From Eubacterium sp. UBA3720 (lineage in GTDB: Bacteria; Bacillota; Clostridia; Lachnospirales; Lachnospiraceae): a stretch of 9,276 nt of DNA. Positions 1 through 6,755 of the stretch are shown piece after piece. A program made the translations under genes and the position numbers. How positions within the stretch are numbered: position 1 is the stretch's first letter; each line of letters starts with the position of its first letter. The notes below the pieces were generated by a model that worked only from the letters and a program-made list of their open reading frames with translations, did not search any database and had not been told where the DNA came from. The stretch is from assembly GCA_002371335.1 (NCBI GenBank), contig DFHP01000083.1:2034-11309 (forward strand), in the 5' to 3' direction.

Positions 1-21
1 GTTCGAATCCCGTCGCTTCGA
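1..21 (+). tRNA. 3' end of a tRNA gene (partial)
   Basis: The window opens inside the T-arm of a tRNA. Position 1 is G53, 2-8 are the T-loop TTCGAAT, 9-13 the 3' strand of the T-stem, 14-20 (CGCTTCG) the 3' strand of the acceptor stem, and 21 the discriminator A73. The next bases are CTA, so CCA is not encoded and must be added after transcription. The last stem base implies a C1:G72 pair, which is typical of proline tRNAs, but the anticodon lies outside the window and the isotype cannot be fixed. An intrinsic terminator follows at once, so this is the last gene of its transcript. Confidence 0.85.
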
Positions 22-26
22 CTAAG

Positions 27-61
27 AAAAACTCCGGAATTTATATTCCGGAGTTTTTTTG
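27..61 (+). terminator. Rho-independent terminator of the tRNA transcript
   Basis: A perfect 10-bp hairpin (ACTCCGGAAT at 31-40, loop TTAT, ATTCCGGAGT at 45-54) is followed by a run of eight T at 54-61 and preceded by an A-run. It ends the tRNA transcript and isolates the downstream operon from read-through. Confidence 0.93.
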
Positions 62-322
62 TTAAAGGAAATTACGATCGTTTCCTGTGATACAAACTCT
101 CCGGAGGATGTACACCCCGCACAGAGGAAAGCAGCAAAGCTGCCGGGCAGCAGCGCTCAAAGTCCGGGAGCGAACTCTGTTCCGGGAATACATTTCAAGG
201 ACAGACATACACTTCTAAATCCTCTCTTTAAAAAATCCAAATTCATGATAAAAATATAAAAAATGAAGTGTGAGAAGTTTTTAGTACTGATCTATAGTAA
301 TGAATGAAATCGCACCTTCAAT
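62..322. other. Intergenic region without a credible gene
   Basis: This lies between the tRNA terminator and the operon's regulatory sites. A 66-codon frame (59-259) is open here, but it starts at TTG inside the terminator's T-run, has no Shine-Dalgarno site and has low-complexity composition, so it is not called. The stretch holds one copy of a degenerate dispersed repeat (99-136) and a small GC-rich hairpin (GCTGC 139-143, GCAGC 147-151). From about 220 onward it becomes AT-rich, as is usual before a promoter. Confidence 0.6.
99..136 (+). repeat. Degenerate dispersed repeat, copy 1
   Basis: The 38-base stretch aligns without gaps to 6652-6689 with about 30 of 38 identities, including the identical core CCGCACAGAGGAA. 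Both copies are intergenic. This looks like a short dispersed intergenic repeat; no function is evident. Confidence 0.5.
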
Positions 323-323
323 A

Positions 324-337
324 TGTAAGCGCTTAAC
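324..337. promoter_or_regulatory. Upstream LacI/CcpA-type operator (O1)
   Basis: TGTAAGCGCTTAAC contains the perfect 10-bp palindrome TAAGCGCTTA (326-335) centred on CG, the form expected for a LacI-family operator. Its first 11 bases recur in inverted orientation in the downstream operator (435-445). The centre is 108 bp from that site, with the promoter between them. This arrangement would suit repression by looping, which is inferred. A weaker AGCGCT core lies at 373-378. Confidence 0.65.
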
Positions 338-395
338 CATAATGCATAAAAAACAGACACGAAAATATTCAAAGCGCTGAAAAAATCCATAAATA

Positions 396-423
396 TTGAC
401 ATCGTTATGTACCTTTGTATAAT
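396..423 (+). promoter_or_regulatory. Consensus sigma-A promoter of the catabolic operon
   Basis: A perfect -35 box TTGACA (396-401) and a perfect -10 box TATAAT (418-423) are separated by 16 bp, one base shorter than the optimum. Transcription should start near 430, giving a leader of about 54 bases before the permease start at 484. Such a strong core promoter, flanked by operators at 324-337 and 431-445, fits a promoter held off by a repressor. Confidence 0.85.
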
Positions 424-430
424 GAAAAAT

Positions 431-445
431 ATGAAAGCGCTTACA
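431..445. promoter_or_regulatory. cre/LacI-type operator overlapping the transcription start (O2)
   Basis: ATGAAAGCGCTTACA fits every fixed position of the catabolite-responsive-element consensus WTGNAANCGNWNNCW. It begins eight bases after the -10 box, at or just past the expected start site, so a bound repressor would block initiation or early elongation. On the bottom strand the core reads TGTAAGCGCTTTCA, 12 of 14 identical to the operator before the LacI-family gene (8367-8380). Either CcpA or the local regulator could use it. Confidence 0.8.
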
Positions 446-471
446 TACATATGGACATTTTAACAGCTTTT

Positions 472-479
472 AAGGAGGT
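472..479 (+). promoter_or_regulatory. Ribosome binding site fixing the permease start
   Basis: AAGGAGGT lies just before ATG 484. It rules out the in-frame TTG 415 and ATG 451, neither of which has a Shine-Dalgarno site and the first of which overlaps the -10 region. Confidence 0.85.
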
Positions 480-483
480 ATTT

Positions 484-1830
484 ATGGAGTATTTAATTGG
501 AATACTGCTGCTGGTTTCGTTTGTCGGACTTGTGATATATGCGGTCCGGGGAGGAAATCTGATGCTTGGAATATTTGTCATGGCGATCATCTGGACGGCA
601 CTGCCGCTGATCGGAAATGTTCTGGTAACAAACCCGTCGTTTATTGAAGCAAATAAAGATATCGTGGGAACAAGCCTGCCGGATGCATTGTCAATGGTGT
701 TTCAGTCAGGTCCCGAAGGATGGGGTTCGGTTCTGGTAAACGTCTGCTTTGGCGCGTGGTTTGGCCGTGTGCTGATGAAGACCGGAATTGCTTCGAGCCT
801 GATCCGTACTACGACAGAGCTTGGCGGCGATAAACTTCAGATCACATGTATCTTGCTCTGTATCGTAACTACGGCCATTTTTTCATCAGTCTTCGGCGCG
901 GGAGCGGTCATTGCCATTGGAGTAATCATCCTTCCGATCTTCCTGTCTCTGGGCTTGAATAAAATCATCGCGACTTCAGCCTTTATGCTCAGTGTCGGAG
1001 CGGGAATGTTTCTGAATCCGGTCCTCTACGGCCAGTTCTCAGCCTTTTTTCTGGGAGAGGACGGAAAAACACAATATCCATACGAAATGCAGTACAGTTG
1101 GGGAAGATACGCTCTCGTGATCCAGCTGGCAGTAGTTGTGGTCATGATCCTTCTTTCAACGAGACAGAAGCGGGTGCACAACTGGGTCGCTTCGGTGCCG
1201 ATGGCAAAGAGAAGAGGCGACGCGGTACCGGGATATGCTCTGATCACCCCGGTCATTCCGGTTATCCTTCTGATCGCGTTCAAGATCCCTATTATCCTTG
1301 GATTTATTGCCGGCAGTTTTTACGCAATGTTTACGACAGGAAAGATAAAGTCATGGGGACAGACCTGCAGAATGGTAAACAAAGACTTTTTTGAAGGAGT
1401 ATGCGATACTGCTCCTCTTGTAGGTTTCCTCCTGATGCTTCCTATGTTTAATAAGGCTTCTGAACTATGTGTGCCTTATTTCAGGGCACTTCTTGGCGGA
1501 GTAATCCCGAATAATACATTTGTCATTTCGGTCGCGTTCGCGATCCTTGCGCCGCTGGGATTGTTCAGAGGCCCCCTGACGCTGTTCGGATGCGGAGCCG
1601 CGACGCTGGGTATTTTGAATTCGCTGAATCTGCCGGTCGCATATCTTGCTCCGTTGATCATCATCCCGAGCACGGTCATGAACGTATCCTGCTGCATCAC
1701 ACAGTCATGGATCGTATGGGGCGTAAACTATACGAAGGTTTCCACGAGAGAATTCCTGAAAGTAAGCGCGGTCGCGGGATGGATCATCACGGTAATTCTT
1801 GAAATCATGATTTATCTCATGTTTGGCTGA
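484..1830 (+). CDS. Ion-transporter (IT) superfamily permease, probable organic or sugar acid symporter
   Basis: This is a 448-residue integral membrane protein with about 11 to 12 hydrophobic segments and no signal peptide beyond the first membrane helix. The overall pattern resembles the Gnt/citrate-type IT superfamily: paired bundles of helices, a Gly/Ala-rich re-entrant-like stretch (SSVFGAGAVIAIG), a polar loop near the middle (TRQKRVHNW), and conserved Pro/Asn-rich helices in the second half. That family imports carboxylates with protons or sodium, so a carboxylate or sugar-acid substrate is inferred; the exact substrate is not visible. The frame stays open upstream to a TTG at 415, which lies inside the promoter. 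The ATG at 484 is chosen because AAGGAGGT (472-479) stands five bases before it. It is the first gene of the operon and provides its uptake step. Confidence 0.8.
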   Translation: MEYLIGILLLVSFVGLVIYAVRGGNLMLGIFVMAIIWTALPLIGNVLVTNPSFIEANKDIVGTSLPDALSMVFQSGPEGWGSVLVNVCFGAWFGRVLMKTGIASSLIRTTTELGGDKLQITCILLCIVTTAIFSSVFGAGAVIAIGVIILPIFLSLGLNKIIATSAFMLSVGAGMFLNPVLYGQFSAFFLGEDGKTQYPYEMQYSWGRYALVIQLAVVVVMILLSTRQKRVHNWVASVPMAKRRGDAVPGYALITPVIPVILLIAFKIPIILGFIAGSFYAMFTTGKIKSWGQTCRMVNKDFFEGVCDTAPLVGFLLMLPMFNKASELCVPYFRALLGGVIPNNTFVISVAFAILAPLGLFRGPLTLFGCGAATLGILNSLNLPVAYLAPLIIIPSTVMNVSCCITQSWIVWGVNYTKVSTREFLKVSAVAGWIITVILEIMIYLMFG

Positions 1831-1971
1831 GACAGGCGGTGATCAGTGCGGAAGCCATTTGGATCATCACACAATTTCCCGGCTGCAGGGAGTTTCGCAA
1901 TTACCTGACTTCATGTGGACTGAAGGGATAGAGACAGCATGCAGGACAGCAGGTCAGATGGAGGAATATAT

Positions 1972-4116
1972 ATGCAAACTGATACAAGAATTAGAAAAGT
2001 ACGAATGGGGATCGACGTCGGCGGAACTCACACGAAAGCCGTCGCGATCGACAATGATACACAGGAGATCATCGGAAAAGCTTCTGTAAAAACGACGCAT
2101 GACGACCGCTATGGCGTGGCGGCCGGCGTAGTGCAGGCGTTTCGCAAATGCATGGAAGAGAATGACATTACGCCGGATGAGGTGATATTTGTCGCGCATT
2201 CCACTACACAGGCGACAAATGCACTTGTAGAGGGAGATGTGGCAAAGGTCGGCATCATAGGTACATCCAGGGGAGGACTTGAGGGACTTCTGGCAAGACC
2301 GCAGATGGCGTTAAAGAATATTGATCTGGGAAACGGCAGAAAGATCGAGATACTGAACAGATATGTGCCGGAAAAGAATTTTAATCATGACACGGTTGAG
2401 TCGGCTGCTCAGGAGCTTCAGAAAGAAGGCGCGCAGGTGTTCGTCGCCACGGGAGCGTTCGGCGTCGATAACATGGAGGACGAACAGAACATCTCGTCCG
2501 TGACGAAGGATGAGATGGGCTTTGAGACAACGATGGCCTCAGAGATCACGAAGCTGTACGGACTGACCAGAAGGACCAGAACGGCAGCGATCAACGCCTC
2601 TATACTTCCAAAGATGCTGAACACTGCCATACAGACCGAATCATCCGTTCGCAGCGCGGGCGTAACTGTTCCGCTGATGATCATGCGGGGAGACGGAGGC
2701 GTAATGGAGATCAATGAGATGAAAAAGCGTCCGGTCCTCACGATGCTTTCCGGTCCCGCCGCTTCAGTCATGGGTTCGCTCATGTATCTGAGAGCTTCGA
2801 ACGGAGTTTATTTTGAGGTGGGTGGAACGACTGTTAACATAGGTGTGATCAAAGACGGACGTCCGGCGATAGATTATTCCATTGTAGGAGGCCACAGAAC
2901 ATATATCACGTCTCTGGATGTCCGCGTCCTGGGAGTGGCAGGCGGCAGTATGATCCGCATTGATAAGGGCGGCGTAAAGGATGTGGGGCCGAGATCCGCG
3001 CACATCGCCGGAATGGAATACGCTGTTTTTATGCCCGAAGAGGAGATCGTTGATCCGCAGCTTGAACTCTTTTCGCCTAAACCCGGAGATCCGAAGGATT
3101 ATGTATGTATCAGGCTGAAAAACGGTAAAAGGATCACAATAACGAATACATGCGCGGCAAACGTACTGGGGCTGGTCGATCCCGAGTATTTTTCATACGG
3201 AAATGCGGAGTCCGCCAGAAAAGCGATGCAGCCGATAGCGGATTATATGAATGTTTCCGTGGAAGAAGTTGCCACACAGATACTGACCAGGGCTTATGAA
3301 AAGATCAGTCCGGTCATCCTGGAGCTGGCAGACAAATATAAGCTGGAGCACGATATGATACGTCTGGTGGGCGTTGGCGGCGGCGCCGCGGCCCTGATCG
3401 GATTCTGTGCCGGAAAAATGGGCGTTAACTACAGTATTCCGGAAAACGCGGAAGTGATCTCATCCATAGGCGTTGCCCTTGCAATGGTCAGAGATGTCGT
3501 GGAAAGAACCGTTCCGAACCCGACCGGCGATGATATCAGAAGCATTAAGCAGGAGGCGATCGACAAGGCAGTCGAAAGCGGCGCTTCTCCGGATACGGTG
3601 GAGGTCCATATAGAAATTGATTCTCAGACCTCCAAGCTCACGGCTATCGCAACCGGATCAACGGAGGTAAAGACACAGGATCTGATGTCAGAGTGCACGG
3701 AAGAGGAAGCAAAAGCACTGGCGGCGGAGGATATGAAGACAACTCCGGAGCGTACGGAACTGACGGCAGAAAGCGGAAGCTTCAGGGTGTTCCAGACGAC
3801 AGACAGCAGACACCACAGACCTGTCAGGATCGTGGACAAAAAAGGATTTATCAAAGTACAGCGTACAGATGCTGAGGCTGTAGAAGCAAAGGTAACGAAT
3901 TACAGGGCGGTCGTCACGAAATTGTGGGAGGATCTGGCTGTCTATAAGGCAGATGCGATCCTTCGTCCGGATTATTACATCTGTGCCGGCGCGCGGGTCA
4001 TGGATTTCTCCGGAGGCTCAGAACTGGAGCAGGTGCTGCTTCTGATCGATGTCGAAATGCAGGCAATGGATCCAGGAACGGAGGTTATTGTAGTAGGAGC
4101 GAGAAATCAGCTGTAG
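1972..4116 (+). CDS. Hydantoinase/oxoprolinase A-family protein (HyuA-like), stand-alone
   Basis: This 714-residue cytoplasmic protein belongs to the HyuA / 5-oxoprolinase N-terminal family, whose members use ATP to open lactam or hydantoin rings or, in relatives, to carboxylate ketones. Visible motifs are the ASKHA phosphate-binding motif GIDVGGTHTKA (13-23), HSTTQATNALVEG (76-88), a Gly-rich second phosphate motif near 282-289, a GGS turn followed by GPRSA, and VGVGGGAAALIG before the C-terminal domain. The second phosphate motif reads EVGGTTVN, where the usual form is close to DxGGTxxD; this may be typical of a subfamily. The partner subunit HyuB is absent here. The start at 1972 is preferred over ATG 1939 because GGAGG (1960-1964) sits seven bases before it. 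A 141-bp gap separates it from the permease. The substrate is unknown. Confidence 0.85.
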   Translation: MQTDTRIRKVRMGIDVGGTHTKAVAIDNDTQEIIGKASVKTTHDDRYGVAAGVVQAFRKCMEENDITPDEVIFVAHSTTQATNALVEGDVAKVGIIGTSRGGLEGLLARPQMALKNIDLGNGRKIEILNRYVPEKNFNHDTVESAAQELQKEGAQVFVATGAFGVDNMEDEQNISSVTKDEMGFETTMASEITKLYGLTRRTRTAAINASILPKMLNTAIQTESSVRSAGVTVPLMIMRGDGGVMEINEMKKRPVLTMLSGPAASVMGSLMYLRASNGVYFEVGGTTVNIGVIKDGRPAIDYSIVGGHRTYITSLDVRVLGVAGGSMIRIDKGGVKDVGPRSAHIAGMEYAVFMPEEEIVDPQLELFSPKPGDPKDYVCIRLKNGKRITITNTCAANVLGLVDPEYFSYGNAESARKAMQPIADYMNVSVEEVATQILTRAYEKISPVILELADKYKLEHDMIRLVGVGGGAAALIGFCAGKMGVNYSIPENAEVISSIGVALAMVRDVVERTVPNPTGDDIRSIKQEAIDKAVESGASPDTVEVHIEIDSQTSKLTAIATGSTEVKTQDLMSECTEEEAKALAAEDMKTTPERTELTAESGSFRVFQTTDSRHHRPVRIVDKKGFIKVQRTDAEAVEAKVTNYRAVVTKLWEDLAVYKADAILRPDYYICAGARVMDFSGGSELEQVLLLIDVEMQAMDPGTEVIVVGARNQL

Positions 4117-4153
4117 GATACTGTAACGTTTATAAAGGTAACGGAGGGATCGT

Positions 4154-4885
4154 ATGAAGTTCAGAGATTTGTTTACCTATAAGGATCCTGTTCGGGAATT
4201 TTATGAAAAACAGGAAATATATCCTCTGAGTGAAATGATGGCCGGGCTTTCCGCGATCCCGGAAAAGGAATTTGGAAAATATGCTTTTTTCAGGGATCCT
4301 CTGGAACGCAGATTCAGCCGGGAGAGAAAGCAGGAACTGACAATCAGAGCATTGGAATGCGGAAGTGAATACGCACAGTTCACGAAAAAGAAATATCAGG
4401 ATATAACGGCGCAGCTTGCGGCGCAACGGCTGGGCGTTTCGGTAAGTTACCCGGAAAGGCCTTCGAATGGAGGGCAGGTATTGTTTGCCCGTTTCACGGA
4501 ACCCGATAAAATCGAGGTGTATCTTGACTGCGTGCGTAAAGGGAAATTGCTCGTCAGGGAATACGGACTTGAGATGGTCCTTGGAGAAATCGACATCCGG
4601 GAGCTGCTTCTCTGGCATGAATTGTTTCATGTGCTGGAATTGCGCAATAAGGATACGATCTTTACGAAGACAGAAAAAATTGAACTTTGGAAGAAGCCGT
4701 TTTCGAACCGTTCTGTTATAGGATGCCTCAGTGAGATCGCGGCAATGAAATTTGCCGCCGAGATGACGGGCAGCCGCTTTTCGCCGTTTGTTCTGGATGT
4801 TTTGCTTGTTTACGGATATGATCAGCGGGCGGCGTGCGCCTTATATGACGAGATGATGGAATGTATCATGGAAAACGATGATTAG
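4154..4885 (+). CDS. Unrecognised protein with HELFH motif, putative zinc metallohydrolase
   Basis: I do not recognise this 243-residue soluble protein as a named family. Its clearest feature is LLWHELFHVLE, containing HExxH (His155, Glu156, His159), the zinc-binding and catalytic signature of zincin metalloproteases. A Glu in LSEIAAMKFA (Glu194), 35 residues later and in a predicted helix, could be the third zinc ligand as in gluzincins. The N-terminal half is charged and mostly helical and shows no signal peptide or membrane segment, so the protein should act in the cytoplasm. It begins after GGAGGG (4143-4148), 37 bases past the HyuA-like gene and 24 bases before the YhcH gene, so it is firmly inside the operon. 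It might hydrolyse or sense a pathway compound, or process a protein. A chance HExxH is possible, but the aromatic/hydrophobic flanks and the downstream Glu argue against that. Confidence 0.8.
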   Translation: MKFRDLFTYKDPVREFYEKQEIYPLSEMMAGLSAIPEKEFGKYAFFRDPLERRFSRERKQELTIRALECGSEYAQFTKKKYQDITAQLAAQRLGVSVSYPERPSNGGQVLFARFTEPDKIEVYLDCVRKGKLLVREYGLEMVLGEIDIRELLLWHELFHVLELRNKDTIFTKTEKIELWKKPFSNRSVIGCLSEIAAMKFAAEMTGSRFSPFVLDVLLVYGYDQRAACALYDEMMECIMENDD

Positions 4886-4909
4886 CAGCAGATCTGCAGG
4901 GAGAAACAG

Positions 4910-5374
4910 ATGAGAACAGATAATCTTTTTAACAGTTCAAAGTGGAATTATGAGTCGGAAGCATTCGGGATGGCCATGGACTTTCTGAAAACGACAGATT
5001 TTTCGGCATGCACTCCGGGGGAAGTCATCGAAGCAGGCAGGGGAGTACGCGCCGAGATACAGGAATATACTACAAAGCCGACGGATCAGTGCAGATTTGA
5101 ATCACACAGAAAATACTTTGATATACAGTATGTCTGTTCCGGGGAGGAAATGATGGGCTATACTCCGCAGAGAGAGCTGGAGCCGGATGGAGGATATGAC
5201 GAAGACAGCGATCTGGAATTTTATAAAGAACCGGCAAGTCCGGGATATATCCATCTCCGGGCGGGAGATTATGCCATCGTTTCCCCTGATGACGGACACA
5301 AACCGCGATGCATAGGGGAGGCTCCGTGTGTCGTAAGAAAAATAGTGGTAAAAGTTCCGGCTGAAAGACTGTAA
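4910..5374 (+). CDS. YhcH/YjgK/YiaL family protein (DUF386)
   Basis: This 154-residue protein has the usual length and full core of the YhcH/YjgK/YiaL (EbgC-like) cupin family. It carries the metal-site motif FESHRKYFDIQYVCSGEE, with Glu64 and His66 as likely ligands. A second motif follows at DYAIVSPDDGHKP (His130), and the closing strand is RKIVVKVP. Relatives sit in operons for sialic acid, 2,3-diketogulonate and other sugar acids and are thought to act as anomerases or isomerases, so the same helper role is inferred here. It starts after AGGGAG (4898-4903), 24 bases past the HELFH gene. A long palindromic repeat begins only three bases after its stop codon. Confidence 0.9.
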   Translation: MRTDNLFNSSKWNYESEAFGMAMDFLKTTDFSACTPGEVIEAGRGVRAEIQEYTTKPTDQCRFESHRKYFDIQYVCSGEEMMGYTPQRELEPDGGYDEDSDLEFYKEPASPGYIHLRAGDYAIVSPDDGHKPRCIGEAPCVVRKIVVKVPAERL

Positions 5375-5376
5375 GG

Positions 5377-5573
5377 GAGAAATCTGTGTGAACATTCAAA
5401 CCGCTTTACGCGCATAGAACTTCTAAGTATTCAAGTCATCTGCGTATTGTATTCGCGAAATCATAAACTCGCTGCGCTCAGGCAGTATGATTTCTGCTCA
5501 TAACGCAGATGACTGTTCATACAGAAGTTCTAATGCTTGCGCAGAAGGTTTGAATCGCTCACACAGATTTCTC
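5377..5573. repeat. Long palindromic (MITE-like) element inside the operon
   Basis: The 314-bp gap between the YhcH and kinase genes is mostly an interrupted palindrome. Nested arms pair in order: 5377-5391 with 5559-5573 (15 bp, perfect), 5394-5402 with 5547-5555 (ATTCAAACC/GGTTTGAAT), 5415-5424 with 5523-5532 (TAGAACTTCT), 5435-5445 with 5503-5513 (GTCATCTGCGT), and 5457-5465 with 5486-5494 (GAAATCATA), leaving a roughly 20-base apical loop. There is no coding capacity. It resembles the miniature inverted-repeat or REP-like elements scattered in Clostridia genomes. As RNA it would form a very long stem inside the operon transcript, able to affect stability or expression of the kinase and later genes. 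Confidence 0.85.
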
Positions 5574-5635
5574 AATAGATGCGTTTCGGAATGAACTAAA
5601 GGAAGATTCTTGTGGAAAAAATCGGCGTGGACGAC

Positions 5636-5666
5636 CAAACGGCTTTACGCGCATAGATATTCTAAG
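5636..5666 (+). repeat. Second, partial copy of the palindrome's left arm
   Basis: This 31-base stretch matches 5397-5427 at 28 of 31 positions in direct orientation (shared core GCTTTACGCGCATAGA). It lies 23 bases before the kinase start and is a remnant or rearranged piece of the same element family. The DNA between the two (5574-5635) shows no gene or promoter. Confidence 0.8.
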
Positions 5667-5688
5667 GAAGAGGAGAGGAGGAAAACAG

Positions 5689-6627
5689 ATGGCAGAAGTG
5701 ATCCTGTTTGGAGAACCTATGGCAATGTTTGTAGCTATGACAGAGGAACCGCTGTCGGAAGTGACGGATTTTACAAGGATGCTGGCCGGGGCGGAGGTGA
5801 ATGTCGCGATCGGACTGCGGCGTCTGGGGCACAGTGCGGCGTATGTCACGAAACTGGGGCGTGATCCGTTCGGCGAATATATAGAAGGGAAGCTGAAAGC
5901 GGAAGGAATAGAAACACAGATTGCATATGACAGTGAACATTTCACGGGGTTCCAGTTAAAAAGCAAGGTATCAAAGGGAGATTCTGAAGTGTTTTATTTC
6001 AGAAAAAACAGCGCCGCTTCGTTCATGACGGAAGCCGATATTGAAAAGTTAGATATGACAGGAGCAAAATTGCTGCATATCACAGGAATACCGCCGGCGT
6101 TATCCCGGGACTGCAGGAACGCCACTTATCGCCTGATAGAAAGAGCGAAAGATGAGGGAATGTACATCACTTTCGATCCAAATCTGAGACCATCCCTGTG
6201 GGAAAGCCGTACGACTATGATCAGGACGATAAATCATCTGTCGTCAATGGCGGATATCGTCCTGCCGGGTACAGGAGAGGGAAAAATGCTCATGGGAAGC
6301 GGAGAACCTGCGGAAATCGCTGCATTTTACAGGAATCTCGGAGCGAAAGCGGTCATAGTAAAAGACGGCGCGAACGGCGCGTATATAGATACCGATGGGA
6401 TAAGAGAGTCCTTCCTGGGATATCCGGTGGAAAAAGTCGTTGACACAGTCGGTGCGGGAGATGGATTTGCAGTAGGGATCATCAGCGCCATTCTGGAGGA
6501 GCTTTCGATCGAAGAGATGATCAGCAGAGGAAACGCCATCGGTTCAATGCAGGTCTCGGTAAAGGGAGACAATGAAGGTCTGCCGACAAGGGAAAAGCTG
6601 GAGGCATTTCTATTACACAGGGATTGA
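5689..6627 (+). CDS. PfkB-family sugar kinase, 2-keto-3-deoxygluconate kinase-like
   Basis: This 312-residue ribokinase/PfkB kinase transfers the ATP gamma-phosphate to a sugar hydroxyl. The N-terminal substrate motif AGAEVNVAIGLRRLG (33-47) and the C-terminal signature DTVGAGDGF (252-260, catalytic base Asp258) are both intact. FYFRKNSAAS (102-111) and FDPNLRPSLW (162-171) are characteristic of 2-keto-3-deoxygluconate kinases, where the Tyr/Arg region contacts the sugar-acid carboxylate. The family would make KDPG, but no KDPG aldolase lies in this window and the next gene encodes a HUMPS-family enzyme, so the real substrate may be a different keto sugar acid. The start follows AGGAGG (5676-5681). 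The gene is preceded by the palindromic repeat and its partial copy. Confidence 0.88.
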   Translation: MAEVILFGEPMAMFVAMTEEPLSEVTDFTRMLAGAEVNVAIGLRRLGHSAAYVTKLGRDPFGEYIEGKLKAEGIETQIAYDSEHFTGFQLKSKVSKGDSEVFYFRKNSAASFMTEADIEKLDMTGAKLLHITGIPPALSRDCRNATYRLIERAKDEGMYITFDPNLRPSLWESRTTMIRTINHLSSMADIVLPGTGEGKMLMGSGEPAEIAAFYRNLGAKAVIVKDGANGAYIDTDGIRESFLGYPVEKVVDTVGAGDGFAVGIISAILEELSIEEMISRGNAIGSMQVSVKGDNEGLPTREKLEAFLLHRD

Positions 6628-6651
6628 TCCGGTTTTCTCTGCAAATAAACG

Positions 6652-6689
6652 CTCCGGGGCATTCCCACGCCGCACAGAGGAAGGCGGCA
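6652..6689 (+). repeat. Degenerate dispersed repeat, copy 2
   Basis: This aligns to 99-136 in the same orientation with about 30 of 38 identities and an identical 13-base core. It sits in the 128-bp gap between the kinase and HUMPS genes, 63 bases before the latter's strong ribosome binding site region. Confidence 0.5.
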
Positions 6690-6755
6690 GGAAAAATGAA
6701 TCAGAAAGTCAGAAATGAGATCTTAAAGAACAATGTCTAAACAGGAGGATGCAAA

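Noticed and set aside
59..259. 66-codon open frame after the tRNA terminator
   Set aside because: It starts at TTG within the terminator's T-run, lacks a ribosome binding site and overlaps a dispersed repeat; the composition is not protein-like.
1..483. tRNA-linked genomic island boundary
   Set aside because: A tRNA 3' end is a common integration site, but no integrase, and no repeat of the tRNA end, was found in the window.
1823..1971. Possible small gene between the permease and HyuA-like gene
   Set aside because: The open frame here (1823-2089) overlaps the HyuA-like gene and has no good start signal. An 11-base repeat TGGATCATCAC (1779 and 1859) was seen but is probably chance or a minor duplication.
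5377..5573. CRISPR array or transposase gene in the long operon gap
   Set aside because: There are no regularly spaced direct repeats and no coding frame; the structure is a single interrupted palindrome.
6696..6740. 14-codon frame (MNQKVRNEILKNNV) ending two bases before the AGGAGG of the HUMPS gene
   Set aside because: It could be a coupling leader peptide, but its AGGA is only three bases from the ATG and it partly follows a repeat; there is too little to call a gene.
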